From the NCBI RefSeq assembly GCF_030767025.1, contig NZ_JASITE010000001.1, positions 248,001 to 312,000 on the forward strand: a DNA stretch of 64,000 nt. Direction: 5' to 3'. The translations under genes were made by a program, and so were the position numbers. The notes beneath the pieces were generated by a model. The model was given only the letters and a program-made list of their open reading frames with translations. It was not told the origin of the DNA and did no database searches. This DNA comes from Nocardia sp. CC227C (GTDB lineage: Bacteria > Actinomycetota > Actinomycetes > Mycobacteriales > Mycobacteriaceae). Below, one piece after another: positions 1 through 8,715 of the stretch; the stretch's first letter is position 1; the number at the start of each line of letters is the position of its first letter.

Positions 1-2466
1 GGCCTGCTCACGGTGCAGATCGACACATGGCGGGAGGAAGCCGATGCGCTCGGCGAGGACCTGGACAGTGCGAAAGACGAGGTCGAACGCCTGCGCAAGG
101 AACAGGGGCGGCTCGAGCTGAAGCGGGCCGGGCACGGTGGCGACCGGATTGCCGAGATCGGTCGTGAGATCGACGAGTGCGCCCGAGTCCGCGACGAAAG
201 ACAGTACCGTGCACAGCGATTCGCGGAGCTGCTCGGCGACGTCGGTCTGCGGCCTGCGGAAACGGCCGAACAGTTCGGCGAGCGACTGCGCGAGGTGCGC
301 CGACGAGCGGCGACGGTGGACGACGAGAAGACAGCGCAGCAGAACATCCTCACCGAGGTGGCGGTGCGGCTGCGCGACGCCGACGACGATGCCCGCGATA
401 TCAACACCGAACTGCGCAGCCTGCGAGAGCGGCCGAGCAATATTCCCGCGCGGCAGCTGGAGCTGCGGCGACGCCTGTGCACCGAACTGCGCATCGACGA
501 GGCCGACCTGCCCTACGCGGGCGAACTCATCAAGGTGCGCGACGACGAACGGGACTGGGAGGGAGCCGCGGAGCGGCTGCTGCACGGATTCGGTCTCGCC
601 CTGCTGGTGTCGGGCGAACACTATGCGGCGGTGTCGGATTGGATCGACGGCCACCATCTGGGCGGGCGGCTCGTCTACTTCAGGGTGCCCGGAGCCACCG
701 TGGACCGCCTGCCCGAGATCGGCAACCGCGTGCTGTACTCCAAGCTGGAGATCAAGGATTCGCCGTTCGCGGAATGGCTGGATCGCGAGCTGCGCCATCG
801 CGCCGACTACGAGTGCGTCGACACCATGGCGGAGTTCCGCCGCGCCCGCACCGCCATCACCCGGGCGGGCCAGATCAAAGGCGGGCGTGGACGGCACGAG
901 AAGGACGATCGCCATCGTATCGACGATCGACGGCACTACGTGCTCGGCTGGAGCAATACCAGCAAGATCGAGACACTGCTGGCCGAAGCCGAACGGCTCA
1001 CCCGGGTGCTCACGGAGCTGAACGCGACGCAGAGCACCGCGAAAGGCGCACTCACCGAACTGGACAGGTTCGCGGGCACCGCGTCCAAGCTGGTCGAGTT
1101 TCGTGGCTACTCCGACATCGATTGGCGGGCGATGGTGGGGCGGATCGCCGATCTCGACGCCGAGCGCCATCGCATCGAGAGTGCCTCGGATGCCCTGCGG
1201 GAGATCGCGACACAGCTCGAGGACGTCGGGAAACGACTGAAGGCAGCCGACGGCGATGTCACGCGGATCAGCACCGGGTTGGGGGCGATCGACCGTGACA
1301 TATCGGTTGCCGAGACAACCCGCACCGATCTCGGCCAGCTGCTCACCCACCCGGACTACGAGGTGGCCCGGATGCAGTTCCCCGAGCTGGAACGGGCGGC
1401 GAAACGGCATGCGACCGACACCGTGCCGGCATGCGATCACGCACAGGCCCGGCTCACCGCCGAGTTCACCACGCGCGCCGAGAACCTGTCGAAGGAGCAG
1501 CGGGCCGCGGGCAACCGGGCGATCACGAAAATGGCCGGATTCCGTGCGAAGTACCCACTCGAAACCGAGGAACTCGACGACAGTCTCGAATCGGCGGACG
1601 GCTACCGGCAGCTGCACCGCCGCTTGGCGGACGATGATCTGCCGCGCTTCGAGGCCGACTTCAAGACCTATCTGAACACCAATACGATTCGCGATATCGC
1701 GGGCTTTCACGCACAGCTCGGCAATCAGGTGGAACTCATCCGGGAACGCGTCGAAACCATCAACAAGTCCCTGTCCGGCATCCCCTACAACCCGGGTCGC
1801 TACATTCGGCTGGAATTGCAGCCGACGTCGAATGTGGAGATCCGGGATTTCCGCACCCAGCTGCGCGAATGCACCAGCGGCGCGGTCGACGACGGTGGCG
1901 ACCAGTACTCGGAACAGAAGTTCCTCCAGGTGAAGTCGATCATCGAACGTTTCCGGGGCCGGGAGGGACAGACCGAGGCGGACAAGTCCTGGACCCGGCG
2001 CGTCACCGACGTGCGCAACTGGTTCGTCTTCTCCGCATCCGAGCGCTGGCTCGAGGACGACACCGAACACGAGAACTACACCGACTCCGGTGGCAAATCG
2101 GGCGGGCAGAAGGAGAAACTCGCCTACACCATCCTCGCGGCGTCCCTGGCGTATCAGTTCAAACTCGACTGGGATGCGGTGCAGTGCACGACTTTCCGGT
2201 TCGTCGTGATCGACGAGGCCTTCGGCCGTGGTTCGGACGAGTCCACGCGGTTCGCGCTGGGTCTGTTCCGTCGCCTCGGGCTGCAACTGCTGATCGTCAC
2301 GCCGTTGCAGAAGATCCACGTCATCGAGCCCTTCGTCTCGTCGGTGGGATTCGTCGACAACAAGACCGGTGCCTACTCGCGCATGCAGACCTTGACGATC
2401 GAGGAGTACCGGCAGCGGCAACTCGCCCACGTGCTGGCCTCCGGGGATGCTGTGGAGGGACGGTGA
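1..2466 (+). CDS. jetC: Wadjet ATPase JetC (SMC/SbcC-like), 5' part outside window
   Basis: The frame is open to base 1, so only the C-terminal 821 residues are visible. The fragment has long charged, coiled-coil-like stretches, then an ABC-type signature (SGGKSGGQKEK, from about residue 696) and a Walker B strand ending in IDEAFG (Asp738, Glu739). This is the layout of the C-terminal half of JetC, the SMC-like motor of Wadjet systems, which load on circular plasmid DNA so that JetD can cut it. The Walker A end would lie upstream of the window, as would jetA and jetB if the operon is in the usual order. The stop overlaps the next start as GTGA, so translation is coupled. The alternative is an MksB/MksF-type condensin, but the JetD-type gene next door favours Wadjet. 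Confidence 0.85.
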   Translation, partial: GLLTVQIDTWREEADALGEDLDSAKDEVERLRKEQGRLELKRAGHGGDRIAEIGREIDECARVRDERQYRAQRFAELLGDVGLRPAETAEQFGERLREVRRRAATVDDEKTAQQNILTEVAVRLRDADDDARDINTELRSLRERPSNIPARQLELRRRLCTELRIDEADLPYAGELIKVRDDERDWEGAAERLLHGFGLALLVSGEHYAAVSDWIDGHHLGGRLVYFRVPGATVDRLPEIGNRVLYSKLEIKDSPFAEWLDRELRHRADYECVDTMAEFRRARTAITRAGQIKGGRGRHEKDDRHRIDDRRHYVLGWSNTSKIETLLAEAERLTRVLTELNATQSTAKGALTELDRFAGTASKLVEFRGYSDIDWRAMVGRIADLDAERHRIESASDALREIATQLEDVGKRLKAADGDVTRISTGLGAIDRDISVAETTRTDLGQLLTHPDYEVARMQFPELERAAKRHATDTVPACDHAQARLTAEFTTRAENLSKEQRAAGNRAITKMAGFRAKYPLETEELDDSLESADGYRQLHRRLADDDLPRFEADFKTYLNTNTIRDIAGFHAQLGNQVELIRERVETINKSLSGIPYNPGRYIRLELQPTSNVEIRDFRTQLRECTSGAVDDGGDQYSEQKFLQVKSIIERFRGREGQTEADKSWTRRVTDVRNWFVFSASERWLEDDTEHENYTDSGGKSGGQKEKLAYTILAASLAYQFKLDWDAVQCTTFRFVVIDEAFGRGSDESTRFALGLFRRLGLQLLIVTPLQKIHVIEPFVSSVGFVDNKTGAYSRMQTLTIEEYRQRQLAHVLASGDAVEGR

Positions 2467-3626
2467 CCGGTTGGACCACCCGCGCGGATGTGACGCGAAA
2501 ACTGCGGCGGCGCTGGGACTCCGGTGAGCTGCTGGCGGCGTACGCCACGGGGCAGCCGCTGCTGCCGATCGAGGTATCCCTGCGCAGACCCGGCCCGCGA
2601 GATATCGCCACCGACCTGGCCGCCGTGCGGGAATGGGCGAACCCGTGGCGTGTCGGCAACGGACTGCGGGTGGAATACCAGGCGGTGGGCGGCAGGATCG
2701 TCGGGTCCAACGAACTGCCGCGACGGGTCTGGATCGACGAGTGGCCCCAGCTGTGGGCATTGCTCGGCGTCGGTGGCGCGGTACGCCAATTCCTCGACCT
2801 CCTCGACCACACCCGCGCCGCCGCGCCCGCACTGACCGACTGGATGCTCGGCAAGCCACACGACGTGCTCACCCTGGCCGACGACTGGGTGAAGATCGTG
2901 GACACGGTGCGGTGGATCGACGCCCACGCCGCCTCCGGAATCTACCTGCGTCAGGTCGACGTCCCCGGTGTCGACACCAAGTTCATCGAACGCCACCGGA
3001 CCGTGCTCTCCCGCCTACTCGATCGTCAACTCGCCGAACACCGCATCGACACCGACTGCCCGCCCGCCGATTTCATCGGACGGTACCGATTTCGGCGCAA
3101 GCCGCGGTACGTGCGCTACCGCTGGCTCGACCCGCTGCGCGCCACCGCTGGCTTCACCGAACTGAATGTTCGTGTCGATGAACTGGCGGTGGCGCCACCG
3201 GAGGCGACGACGATCGTCATCGTCGAGAACGAAACGACATACCTGGCGCTGCCGCCGGTGCCGGATGCCATCGCCATCTTCGGCGGCGGCTACGCGCTGA
3301 CCAGGCTGGACGCCCTGTCGTGGCTCGCCGACCGCAGGGTCCGCTACTGGGGTGATATCGATACCCACGGCTTCGCCATTCTCGACCGCCTCCGGCAGCG
3401 GTTCCCACACGCCGAATCCCTGCTCATGGACCGCGACACCTTGCTGTCGCACGAAGGTCAATGGGTGCGCGAGGATTCGCCGACGGTCACGGTGCTCGAC
3501 CACCTGCGGCCCGCCGAACTCGATCTGTATCGGGATCTGGTGGACGACACCTTCGGGCACGCCGTGCGCCTCGAACAGGAGCGGGTGCGGTACTCGGTGG
3601 TGGAATCGACGGTGCGGGATCAGTGA
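2463..3626 (+). CDS. jetD: Wadjet TOPRIM nuclease JetD
   Basis: This 387-residue protein matches the DUF3322-DUF2220 architecture of JetD, the topoisomerase VI-like TOPRIM nuclease that cleaves plasmids held by the JetABC complex. The TOPRIM signature is visible: an acidic Glu near residue 255 in a hydrophobic strand (IVIVENETT), a Gly-rich turn (FGGGYAL), and the metal-binding DID pair at Asp298/Asp300 (YWGDIDTHG). The N-terminal 200 residues are Arg-rich and would include the DNA-binding region. The GTG start is chosen because it overlaps the jetC stop by four bases. The same frame is open far upstream, but that part lies inside jetC. All key residues look intact, so the nuclease is probably functional. 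Confidence 0.88.
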   Translation: MTGWTTRADVTRKLRRRWDSGELLAAYATGQPLLPIEVSLRRPGPRDIATDLAAVREWANPWRVGNGLRVEYQAVGGRIVGSNELPRRVWIDEWPQLWALLGVGGAVRQFLDLLDHTRAAAPALTDWMLGKPHDVLTLADDWVKIVDTVRWIDAHAASGIYLRQVDVPGVDTKFIERHRTVLSRLLDRQLAEHRIDTDCPPADFIGRYRFRRKPRYVRYRWLDPLRATAGFTELNVRVDELAVAPPEATTIVIVENETTYLALPPVPDAIAIFGGGYALTRLDALSWLADRRVRYWGDIDTHGFAILDRLRQRFPHAESLLMDRDTLLSHEGQWVREDSPTVTVLDHLRPAELDLYRDLVDDTFGHAVRLEQERVRYSVVESTVRDQ

Positions 3627-4149
3627 TGCCGTACGTATCTCGTCGAGTCGGTGGAGTGCGGGTGGGTGTTGCGCGAAGCCGTCGTCGCCTCGCCAGTGGT
3701 GCTGGCTGATCTCGGTCACCCGGCGCGCAGTGGTTCGAGGTCGGCGGCCGGGTAGCAGGTCTGTGCGGCCGGGCTATGTTTGCCGTCCATGCCGTCCATG
3801 CCGTCCATGCCGTCCATGCCGTCCATGCCGTCCATGCCGTCCATGCCGTCCCGGCGACAGTGTGAGCGCCGAAAGCCGGTGCGAATGGGCGATTCTCCGC
3901 ACATCAGATGCGGTCGTCGGGCAAGCTGGTATGCGCTGTGGTCCTGAGAACGAGGATCTGTTCGAAGTGTTCGCAGCCGTTGCCGAGTTCTATGAAACCG
4001 TCTGTCCGGAACTGATTTTGGCGAGAGGGTACCGCGGAATTGGCTGAGACTTGGAGCGTGTTCGAGTCTTGTGGGTTGGCGTGGCCGGTGACGGTCGAAC
4101 GTGGTGGGGTGGGAGATCGCATCCTGCCGCCGTGTGTGGTGCGGTGAGG
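3627..4149. other. Gap between jetD and the exonuclease gene
   Basis: Apart from the minisatellite, this 523-base stretch shows no gene I can support. The piece at 3931-4047 can be read on the plus strand as a short acidic peptide (starting MRCGPENEDLFEVF), but it has no ribosome-binding site. It may be a remnant. Confidence 0.5.
3781..3851. repeat. 9-bp minisatellite, about 7.9 copies
   Basis: The unit TGCCGTCCA is repeated seven times without error and followed by a partial eighth copy. It lies in the non-coding gap after jetD. Read as protein it would give Cys-Arg-Pro or Met-Asp-Gly repeats, but no credible gene covers it. Perfect copies suggest recent slippage, so copy number should differ between strains. 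Confidence 0.95.
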
Positions 4150-5124
4150 GTGCCCGGCCTGTCGTTCGCGGCGCTCGACGTGGAGACCGCGAACTCGGCG
4201 CGGGGGAGTGTCTGTGCTATCGGAGTTTCCGTCGTATGGGAGGGGCGTCGGGTTGGTAGTCACTCGTGGTTGTGTCGGCCGCCAGGGGCCGTGGACTTCT
4301 TTGCGCGGCACAACGTTCGTGTGCACGGGATTTCGGCTTCTATGGTGGCCGGGCAACCGGCGTTCGGAGAGGTGTGGCCCGAGGTGGTGCGGGTGGTCGG
4401 CGGGTTGCCGGTCGTGGCGCACAATGCCGGGTTCGACAGCGGGGCGGTGCGAGAAGCGTGTGGGCACAGTGGGATCGGCGAGCCGGGGTGGGACTTCCGC
4501 TGTAGCTTGGCGATCGCGCGGCGGCATCTGGATTTGGAGAGCTATCGGCTGCCGGATGTCGCGGGAGCGCTGGGGGTCGAGTTGATCGCGCATCATGACG
4601 CGGGGGCGGATGCCGCGGCGGCGGCGGATATCGTGGTGGCGTTGGCGGCGCGGGCGGGGGTGGACAGTCTCGCGGAGCTCGAGCGGTTGGGGGAGGTGCG
4701 GCCGTACCGGCGGGCGAGCAAGGGTACGGGGCGGCGTCGGCGGCGCTCCGGGTTCCCGCGTGCGGAATTGGTGATGCCGGAGGTTCGTGGTGGGGATCCG
4801 GGGCACCCGCTGTTCGGACAGGTGGTCGTGTTCACCGGGGAGTTGGCGGCCATGAGTCGGCAGGAGGCGTGGGATGCGATCGCCGCCTGCGGGGCCACCC
4901 CGGCGCGGAATGTCACCCGGCGGACCACCTGCCTGGTGATCGGGGACGGGTTCGAAGGGGTGGAGCCCGCGGCATTCAGCACGGTCAAGGCACGGCGGGT
5001 CGCGGAGTTGCGGGCGAAGGGATTTCAGGTCGAGGTGATGGATGAGCGTGGCCTCCTCGCCTGTCTCGATCTGGAGCGACACACGGTCGAGCCGGGCGCG
5101 AAACGGATCGCGGTGATCTCGTAG
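4150..5124 (+). CDS. DnaQ-family 3'-5' exonuclease with C-terminal BRCT domain
   Basis: The N-terminal 170 residues form a DEDDh exonuclease like the DNA polymerase III epsilon subunit. Asp10 and Glu12 sit in FAALDVETAN, a later Asp in AHNAGFD, and the final His/Asp pair in HHDAGAD. A basic linker (GRRRRRS) leads to a BRCT domain (GQVVVFTGEL, ATPARNVTRRTTCLVIGD). Exonuclease-BRCT fusions of this kind are common in actinobacteria and are thought to act in DNA repair. The start is uncertain: an in-frame GTG at 4051 would add 33 residues, but homology begins right after the GTG at 4150 (GTG at 4144 is also possible). It lies downstream of Wadjet but is separated from it by the minisatellite gap. 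Confidence 0.82.
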   Translation: MPGLSFAALDVETANSARGSVCAIGVSVVWEGRRVGSHSWLCRPPGAVDFFARHNVRVHGISASMVAGQPAFGEVWPEVVRVVGGLPVVAHNAGFDSGAVREACGHSGIGEPGWDFRCSLAIARRHLDLESYRLPDVAGALGVELIAHHDAGADAAAAADIVVALAARAGVDSLAELERLGEVRPYRRASKGTGRRRRRSGFPRAELVMPEVRGGDPGHPLFGQVVVFTGELAAMSRQEAWDAIAACGATPARNVTRRTTCLVIGDGFEGVEPAAFSTVKARRVAELRAKGFQVEVMDERGLLACLDLERHTVEPGAKRIAVIS

Positions 5125-5139
5125 CAGGATGGGGTGATC

Positions 5140-5892
5140 ATGGAATACGACGACGATGCATTTCGCGAGTACGTGGCCGAGCGGCTTGCCGCACTTCCCC
5201 AGGCGCGGGCGGTGACGCTCGGCGGATCGCGTGCGCAGGGCACGCACTCGCCGGACAGCGACTGGGACTTCGGCGTCTACTATCGCGGCGCGTTCGATCC
5301 TGACGATCTGCGGGCGATCGGCTGGGAAGGCGAGGTATTCGATGTCGGCGCATGGGGTGCTGGTGTTTTCAACGGCGGTGCGTGGCTGATCGTCGACGGC
5401 CGACACGTCGACGTGCTCTACCGCGACCTCGACGTCGTCGAACGCGAACTGGAGGAGTCCCGGGCGGGGCGATTCCATTGGGAACCGCTGATGTTCCACC
5501 TCGCGGGGATCCCGAGCTATCTCGTCGTGGCGGAACTGGCGGTGAACGAAGTCCTTCGCGGAAGCCTGCCCCGGCCGGAGTTTCCTGCGGCACTGCGGGA
5601 GTCGGCACCGAAGCAATGGCGAGAACGAGCGAATCTCACGATGATGTACGCCAAGAACGCCTACGTGACGCGCGGCCGGGTGACCGAGGTCGCGGGCGCA
5701 CTGGCGACGGCCGCGATGTACACCGCGCACGCCGTACTCGCCGCCCGTGGCGAATGGGTGCTCAACGAGAAGCGGATGCTCACCGATGCGGGTCTGCGGG
5801 ACATCGATCACATTATCGCGGAACTAGGTCCGGATTCGGGTTCCCTGGCTCGTGGGGTCGCTTCGGCAGAACAGCTCTTCGCCGAGAAGTAG
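5140..5892 (+). CDS. Nucleotidyltransferase-fold protein (minimal NTase family)
   Basis: A 250-residue protein with the polymerase-beta-type nucleotidyltransferase signature: GGSRAQG around Ser30, then DSDWD with Asp41/Asp43 as the metal-binding pair, and a third acidic residue in HVDVLYRD. The rest is alpha-helical. Such proteins transfer a nucleotide to a small molecule or protein, and include aminoglycoside adenylyltransferases and MNT-type antitoxins. No HEPN partner gene is adjacent, so the substrate cannot be named. The ATG at 5140 is preferred over the GTG at 5134, because the AGGA at 5126-5129 is correctly spaced for the ATG only. It follows the exonuclease by about 15 bases and is probably co-transcribed with it. 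Confidence 0.72.
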   Translation: MEYDDDAFREYVAERLAALPQARAVTLGGSRAQGTHSPDSDWDFGVYYRGAFDPDDLRAIGWEGEVFDVGAWGAGVFNGGAWLIVDGRHVDVLYRDLDVVERELEESRAGRFHWEPLMFHLAGIPSYLVVAELAVNEVLRGSLPRPEFPAALRESAPKQWRERANLTMMYAKNAYVTRGRVTEVAGALATAAMYTAHAVLAARGEWVLNEKRMLTDAGLRDIDHIIAELGPDSGSLARGVASAEQLFAEK

Positions 5893-5986
5893 CCGCCGGC
5901 TGGAGTAGGTAATGATGCCAACTCGCGAACGTCCTCGCGGACCCGAGGTGCCTGGAGGCGTCGGGTTATAGAGCGGAGAGGTTCCG

Positions 5987-6643
5987 CTACCGAGATGAGC
6001 CGGTTCGGCGAATCGTGTCTTGGACCTCCGGGGTGTAATACCGGGGTTCGAGGTATATGTCGTACTTGAGCAGGCAATGCCCGTTCGCGAGACGGGCCTC
6101 CACGTCCGCGACCAGGCCACTGCGGCCCACTCCCATCGAGATCACCTGTTGATAGTCGGTCTCGCCCTGGCTGTTCCGGTCCCATCGGTCGATGTCTTCG
6201 ACACGGATACCCCATCGGGTGACATCGGTGCGGAGTTCGGCGAGGCATTCTTGCGGAGTGTCGAAGGATTGCCAGAAGACGATCCCCTCGTACGGGGTGT
6301 CCGCGCTCGTCGACAGGAACATGATGGTGCTGGTCTGGACCGTCTCGGTGCGTTCCGGACCGAGGAGTTCGAGGGTGATCAGGGGCTTGTCCGCGCCTCC
6401 GATGATCGGACCCCGGTCCTGGCCATCCAATCCAACTGCGGCCTTGGTGAGTTCGTGGTTGCGCAGGTCGAAGCGAGCGTGCCGGGAGTCTTCGATCTCG
6501 GCGATACCCGCGTCGGTGAGTTGTGAGAATTCTGAGGTGCTCGGCACGGGCTTCTCCTCGCTGGACGGTGCGGCGCATCCGACGGCTACCAGCAGCATTA
6601 CGGTGATGGGCAGCGCCCTGACGATGGTCGAAAGGGGATTCAT
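5987..6643 (-). CDS. Lipoprotein, third gene of WXG-type operon
   Basis: The 218-residue product starts with a lipoprotein signal peptide: a short basic start (MNPLSTIVRALP), a hydrophobic core and a lipobox ending VAVGC. The mature part is polar, with several acidic stretches, and resembles no family I can name. Its ATG overlaps the stop of the upstream WXG-type gene as ATGA, so all three genes of this operon are likely translated from one message. It is probably membrane-anchored on the outer face of the plasma membrane, possibly as a partner or chaperone of the exported WXG-type protein. That role is inferred from position only. Confidence 0.75.
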   Translation of the reverse strand: MNPLSTIVRALPITVMLLVAVGCAAPSSEEKPVPSTSEFSQLTDAGIAEIEDSRHARFDLRNHELTKAAVGLDGQDRGPIIGGADKPLITLELLGPERTETVQTSTIMFLSTSADTPYEGIVFWQSFDTPQECLAELRTDVTRWGIRVEDIDRWDRNSQGETDYQQVISMGVGRSGLVADVEARLANGHCLLKYDIYLEPRYYTPEVQDTIRRTGSSR

Positions 6644-8283
6644 CGCCGGTAGTCCCACTGTGAAGCAAACTGTTTCATGATGTCGTCCCATCGGTTGCTC
6701 AGGCGCTGCTCGTCCATTCGGGTGGCGAAGTCGGAGGCGATGATGGCTCTTGCCCGTGTGGGATCTTCGGACAGCATTCGTTGGTACGCCGGGAGTGTGT
6801 CCTGCTCGATCAGAGCCCAGCGTTGGTCGCCGTAGGAGATGTTGCCCTCCGGGAAGGGCGTTACGATCTCGCCGGGTATCGGGCCGGGTGCATCGACAAT
6901 CTTGGGGAACTCCTCCGGGAAGGAGTGAGCCCCGGGTATCGACGGGGCACCCACCGTGGTCATTCCCCAAGTGACAAGTCCCCCGGTGTTCGGGCGTTCA
7001 CGCATCGCGTCGTAGTCATCGTCGATGATCTGCCATTGTTCGCGCCACAGCAGGTCTTTGTTCCCGGCGGCGATCAGTGCGGAATCGTTGCGCGTGTAAC
7101 CGTCGTGGATCTGCTGCCAAGCACCGGCAGCCCTGTCATCGATCAGGCGCGCCCTGTACATGCGGTCGATCTCCGCAGTGCCGCCGGTCAGGTATGCCTC
7201 GTGCATGGCGGCTTGGTCGTTGAAGATCTCCTTCTGCATTCCCAGCAACGCGGTCTCGTAGTAGCGGATCTCCTCTGCGGTGAGACCCGGACCCTGCTCC
7301 GTTCCCAGCATCGGCGGCAAACCACCGATCAAGACCGGCAGCGGTGACCGCCCCTCGAGGCTGGTCAGTTCCTGCATCATGTCCAGGTCGAAGAACCCGC
7401 CCGCGAACGACGGTCCGATCATGTTCGCCATTCCCGCCCACTGGAGTTCGGGCCGGTCCAGGAACAGGCGGCCGTAGTACTCGTAGACCTTGACGATGGT
7501 GTCCTTGTTCGCCTCCGCGCCGAGTTCGGGGCGCCAGTCGGCAGGGTCGATCCCGGCTTGCTCCAATGCTTCTCGTTGCCAGTAGCCTCGCAGGAACGAG
7601 CTGTAGAACTTCGTGGCCGGATCGAGTTTTCCGGAATCGACGGCCGCGTCGAGTAGCGCCTTGGCCGCATCGGGATGGTGGTCGACCCACTCGCGGAACT
7701 GTGGATCGTCGATCAGCGCTTGGACTTCCGCCGCCGACATCTGGGCCGTCGAGGCGGGCGGGACGTATTCGCGCCCCGTCGCGGCGTCCTCTCGGAGCGC
7801 TCTGACTTCGTCCATCTTCGCGTCGAGTGCCATCGCGACGGACCGGTCGACATCCGTCAACTGGCGGAGAGCGCCCGAGATCCAGGCGATGTGGTTTGCC
7901 CGCAGGTCTTCGCTCTTGTCCTGCGGTGTCGGTCCGACCTGCCAGTCGTCTCCCACCGTGAAACCGTCGGCGATGGCCGCGTCCACGGTTCCGATCGCAT
8001 GATCGCGCACCGATCGCAGGCTGGCGGCCGCGCTGCGCAGGGCGTCCACTACATCGCGGACGGCGGTCACGATCCGCATGCCCATCCGGTACTCGCGCTG
8101 GATCCGCTCGTACGCCGCGGAACCCGCCTCCCCGGTCCACCCGCCCGAGGCGATCTGATCGGCCTCCCGCCACGCCGCGTCCAGCGTCTGCATCATGTGG
8201 TCCGCACCCGTGGCGAGGATCGTCGCCCGTTCCGTCAGTGATTCCGGCCGCCAGCTGCGGACCGCGCTCACCGTGTAGGTCAT
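6640..8283 (-). CDS. Large protein with N-terminal WXG100-like domain
   Basis: The first 100 residues are predicted helical with a WTG turn in the middle (GGWTGEAGSA), the helix-turn-helix shape of WXG100/ESX substrates. The remaining 450 residues are mixed helical, Tyr- and Trp-rich, and carry no catalytic motif I recognise. There is no classical signal peptide, which fits export by a type VII (ESX) system. The 547-residue protein is much longer than ordinary EsxA/B proteins and looks like the large substrate-type proteins of nocardiae and mycobacteria. The gene overlaps both neighbours by ATGA. No ESX secretion component is in the window, so the exporter must be elsewhere. Confidence 0.7.
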   Translation of the reverse strand: MTYTVSAVRSWRPESLTERATILATGADHMMQTLDAAWREADQIASGGWTGEAGSAAYERIQREYRMGMRIVTAVRDVVDALRSAAASLRSVRDHAIGTVDAAIADGFTVGDDWQVGPTPQDKSEDLRANHIAWISGALRQLTDVDRSVAMALDAKMDEVRALREDAATGREYVPPASTAQMSAAEVQALIDDPQFREWVDHHPDAAKALLDAAVDSGKLDPATKFYSSFLRGYWQREALEQAGIDPADWRPELGAEANKDTIVKVYEYYGRLFLDRPELQWAGMANMIGPSFAGGFFDLDMMQELTSLEGRSPLPVLIGGLPPMLGTEQGPGLTAEEIRYYETALLGMQKEIFNDQAAMHEAYLTGGTAEIDRMYRARLIDDRAAGAWQQIHDGYTRNDSALIAAGNKDLLWREQWQIIDDDYDAMRERPNTGGLVTWGMTTVGAPSIPGAHSFPEEFPKIVDAPGPIPGEIVTPFPEGNISYGDQRWALIEQDTLPAYQRMLSEDPTRARAIIASDFATRMDEQRLSNRWDDIMKQFASQWDYRR

Positions 8284-8567
8284 CGGCGGCCCATTCTCGC
8301 CAGTTGTTCGGCCCAGAACCGGTCGGTCACCTGGTAGGTGTCGTTCGCGCCTCGGGTCAGCTTCGCCAGATCGTCGAAGTGGTACGCCAGTTCCAGGTAC
8401 GCCTCGTATACGTCGGTGCCCATGTCGGCCACGGCTTTCTCGGCGAGGGACTGCGGCAGTTCGGCTTCGAGGTCGGCTATTCCTTCGCGGGGGACGGTCT
8501 TGACAGCGCGTGACGTCTCCAGCCACGCCTTTTCCAGGCGGTGCAGCAGTTCGATGTCGACGTACAC
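8280..8567 (-). CDS. Small helical protein, possible partner of the WXG-type protein
   Basis: A 95-residue, almost entirely helical protein, acidic overall, of about the size of a WXG100 partner but without a WXG motif. It starts at GTG behind a GGGAGA ribosome-binding site and its stop overlaps the next start by four bases. Size, fold and position suggest that it pairs with the N-terminal domain of the following gene product, as EsxB pairs with EsxA. No domain could be identified. Confidence 0.68.
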   Translation of the reverse strand: MYVDIELLHRLEKAWLETSRAVKTVPREGIADLEAELPQSLAEKAVADMGTDVYEAYLELAYHFDDLAKLTRGANDTYQVTDRFWAEQLARMGRR

Positions 8568-8702
8568 GGCGGTATCTCCCAGGTAGCAAATCCTCGGCAG
8601 ACTCTAGCGCAGTGTGGTGGAGCGATAGCTGAGTGTCATCACTATCGACGCTGGTGAGGCGGTTTCGGTTCCGGCTGGGCGGGGATTCGCGGGGGTGGCC
8701 GA

Positions 8703-8708
8703 TAAGCT
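8703..8708 (+). promoter_or_regulatory. -10 element of a leaderless gcvT promoter
   Basis: TAAGCT ends seven bases before the GTG at 8716, which places the transcription start at or next to the start codon. No ribosome-binding site is present. Confidence 0.5.
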
Positions 8709-8715
8709 CCTACCC

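Noticed and set aside
3716..3904. Met-Asp-Gly repeat peptide encoded on the minus strand across the minisatellite
   Set aside because: The peptide repeat only reflects the 9-bp DNA unit. There is no ribosome-binding site and no conserved flank.
3904..5811. Long minus-strand frame opposite the exonuclease and nucleotidyltransferase genes
   Set aside because: Composition is His/Arg/Pro-rich and it covers two genes with clear motifs.
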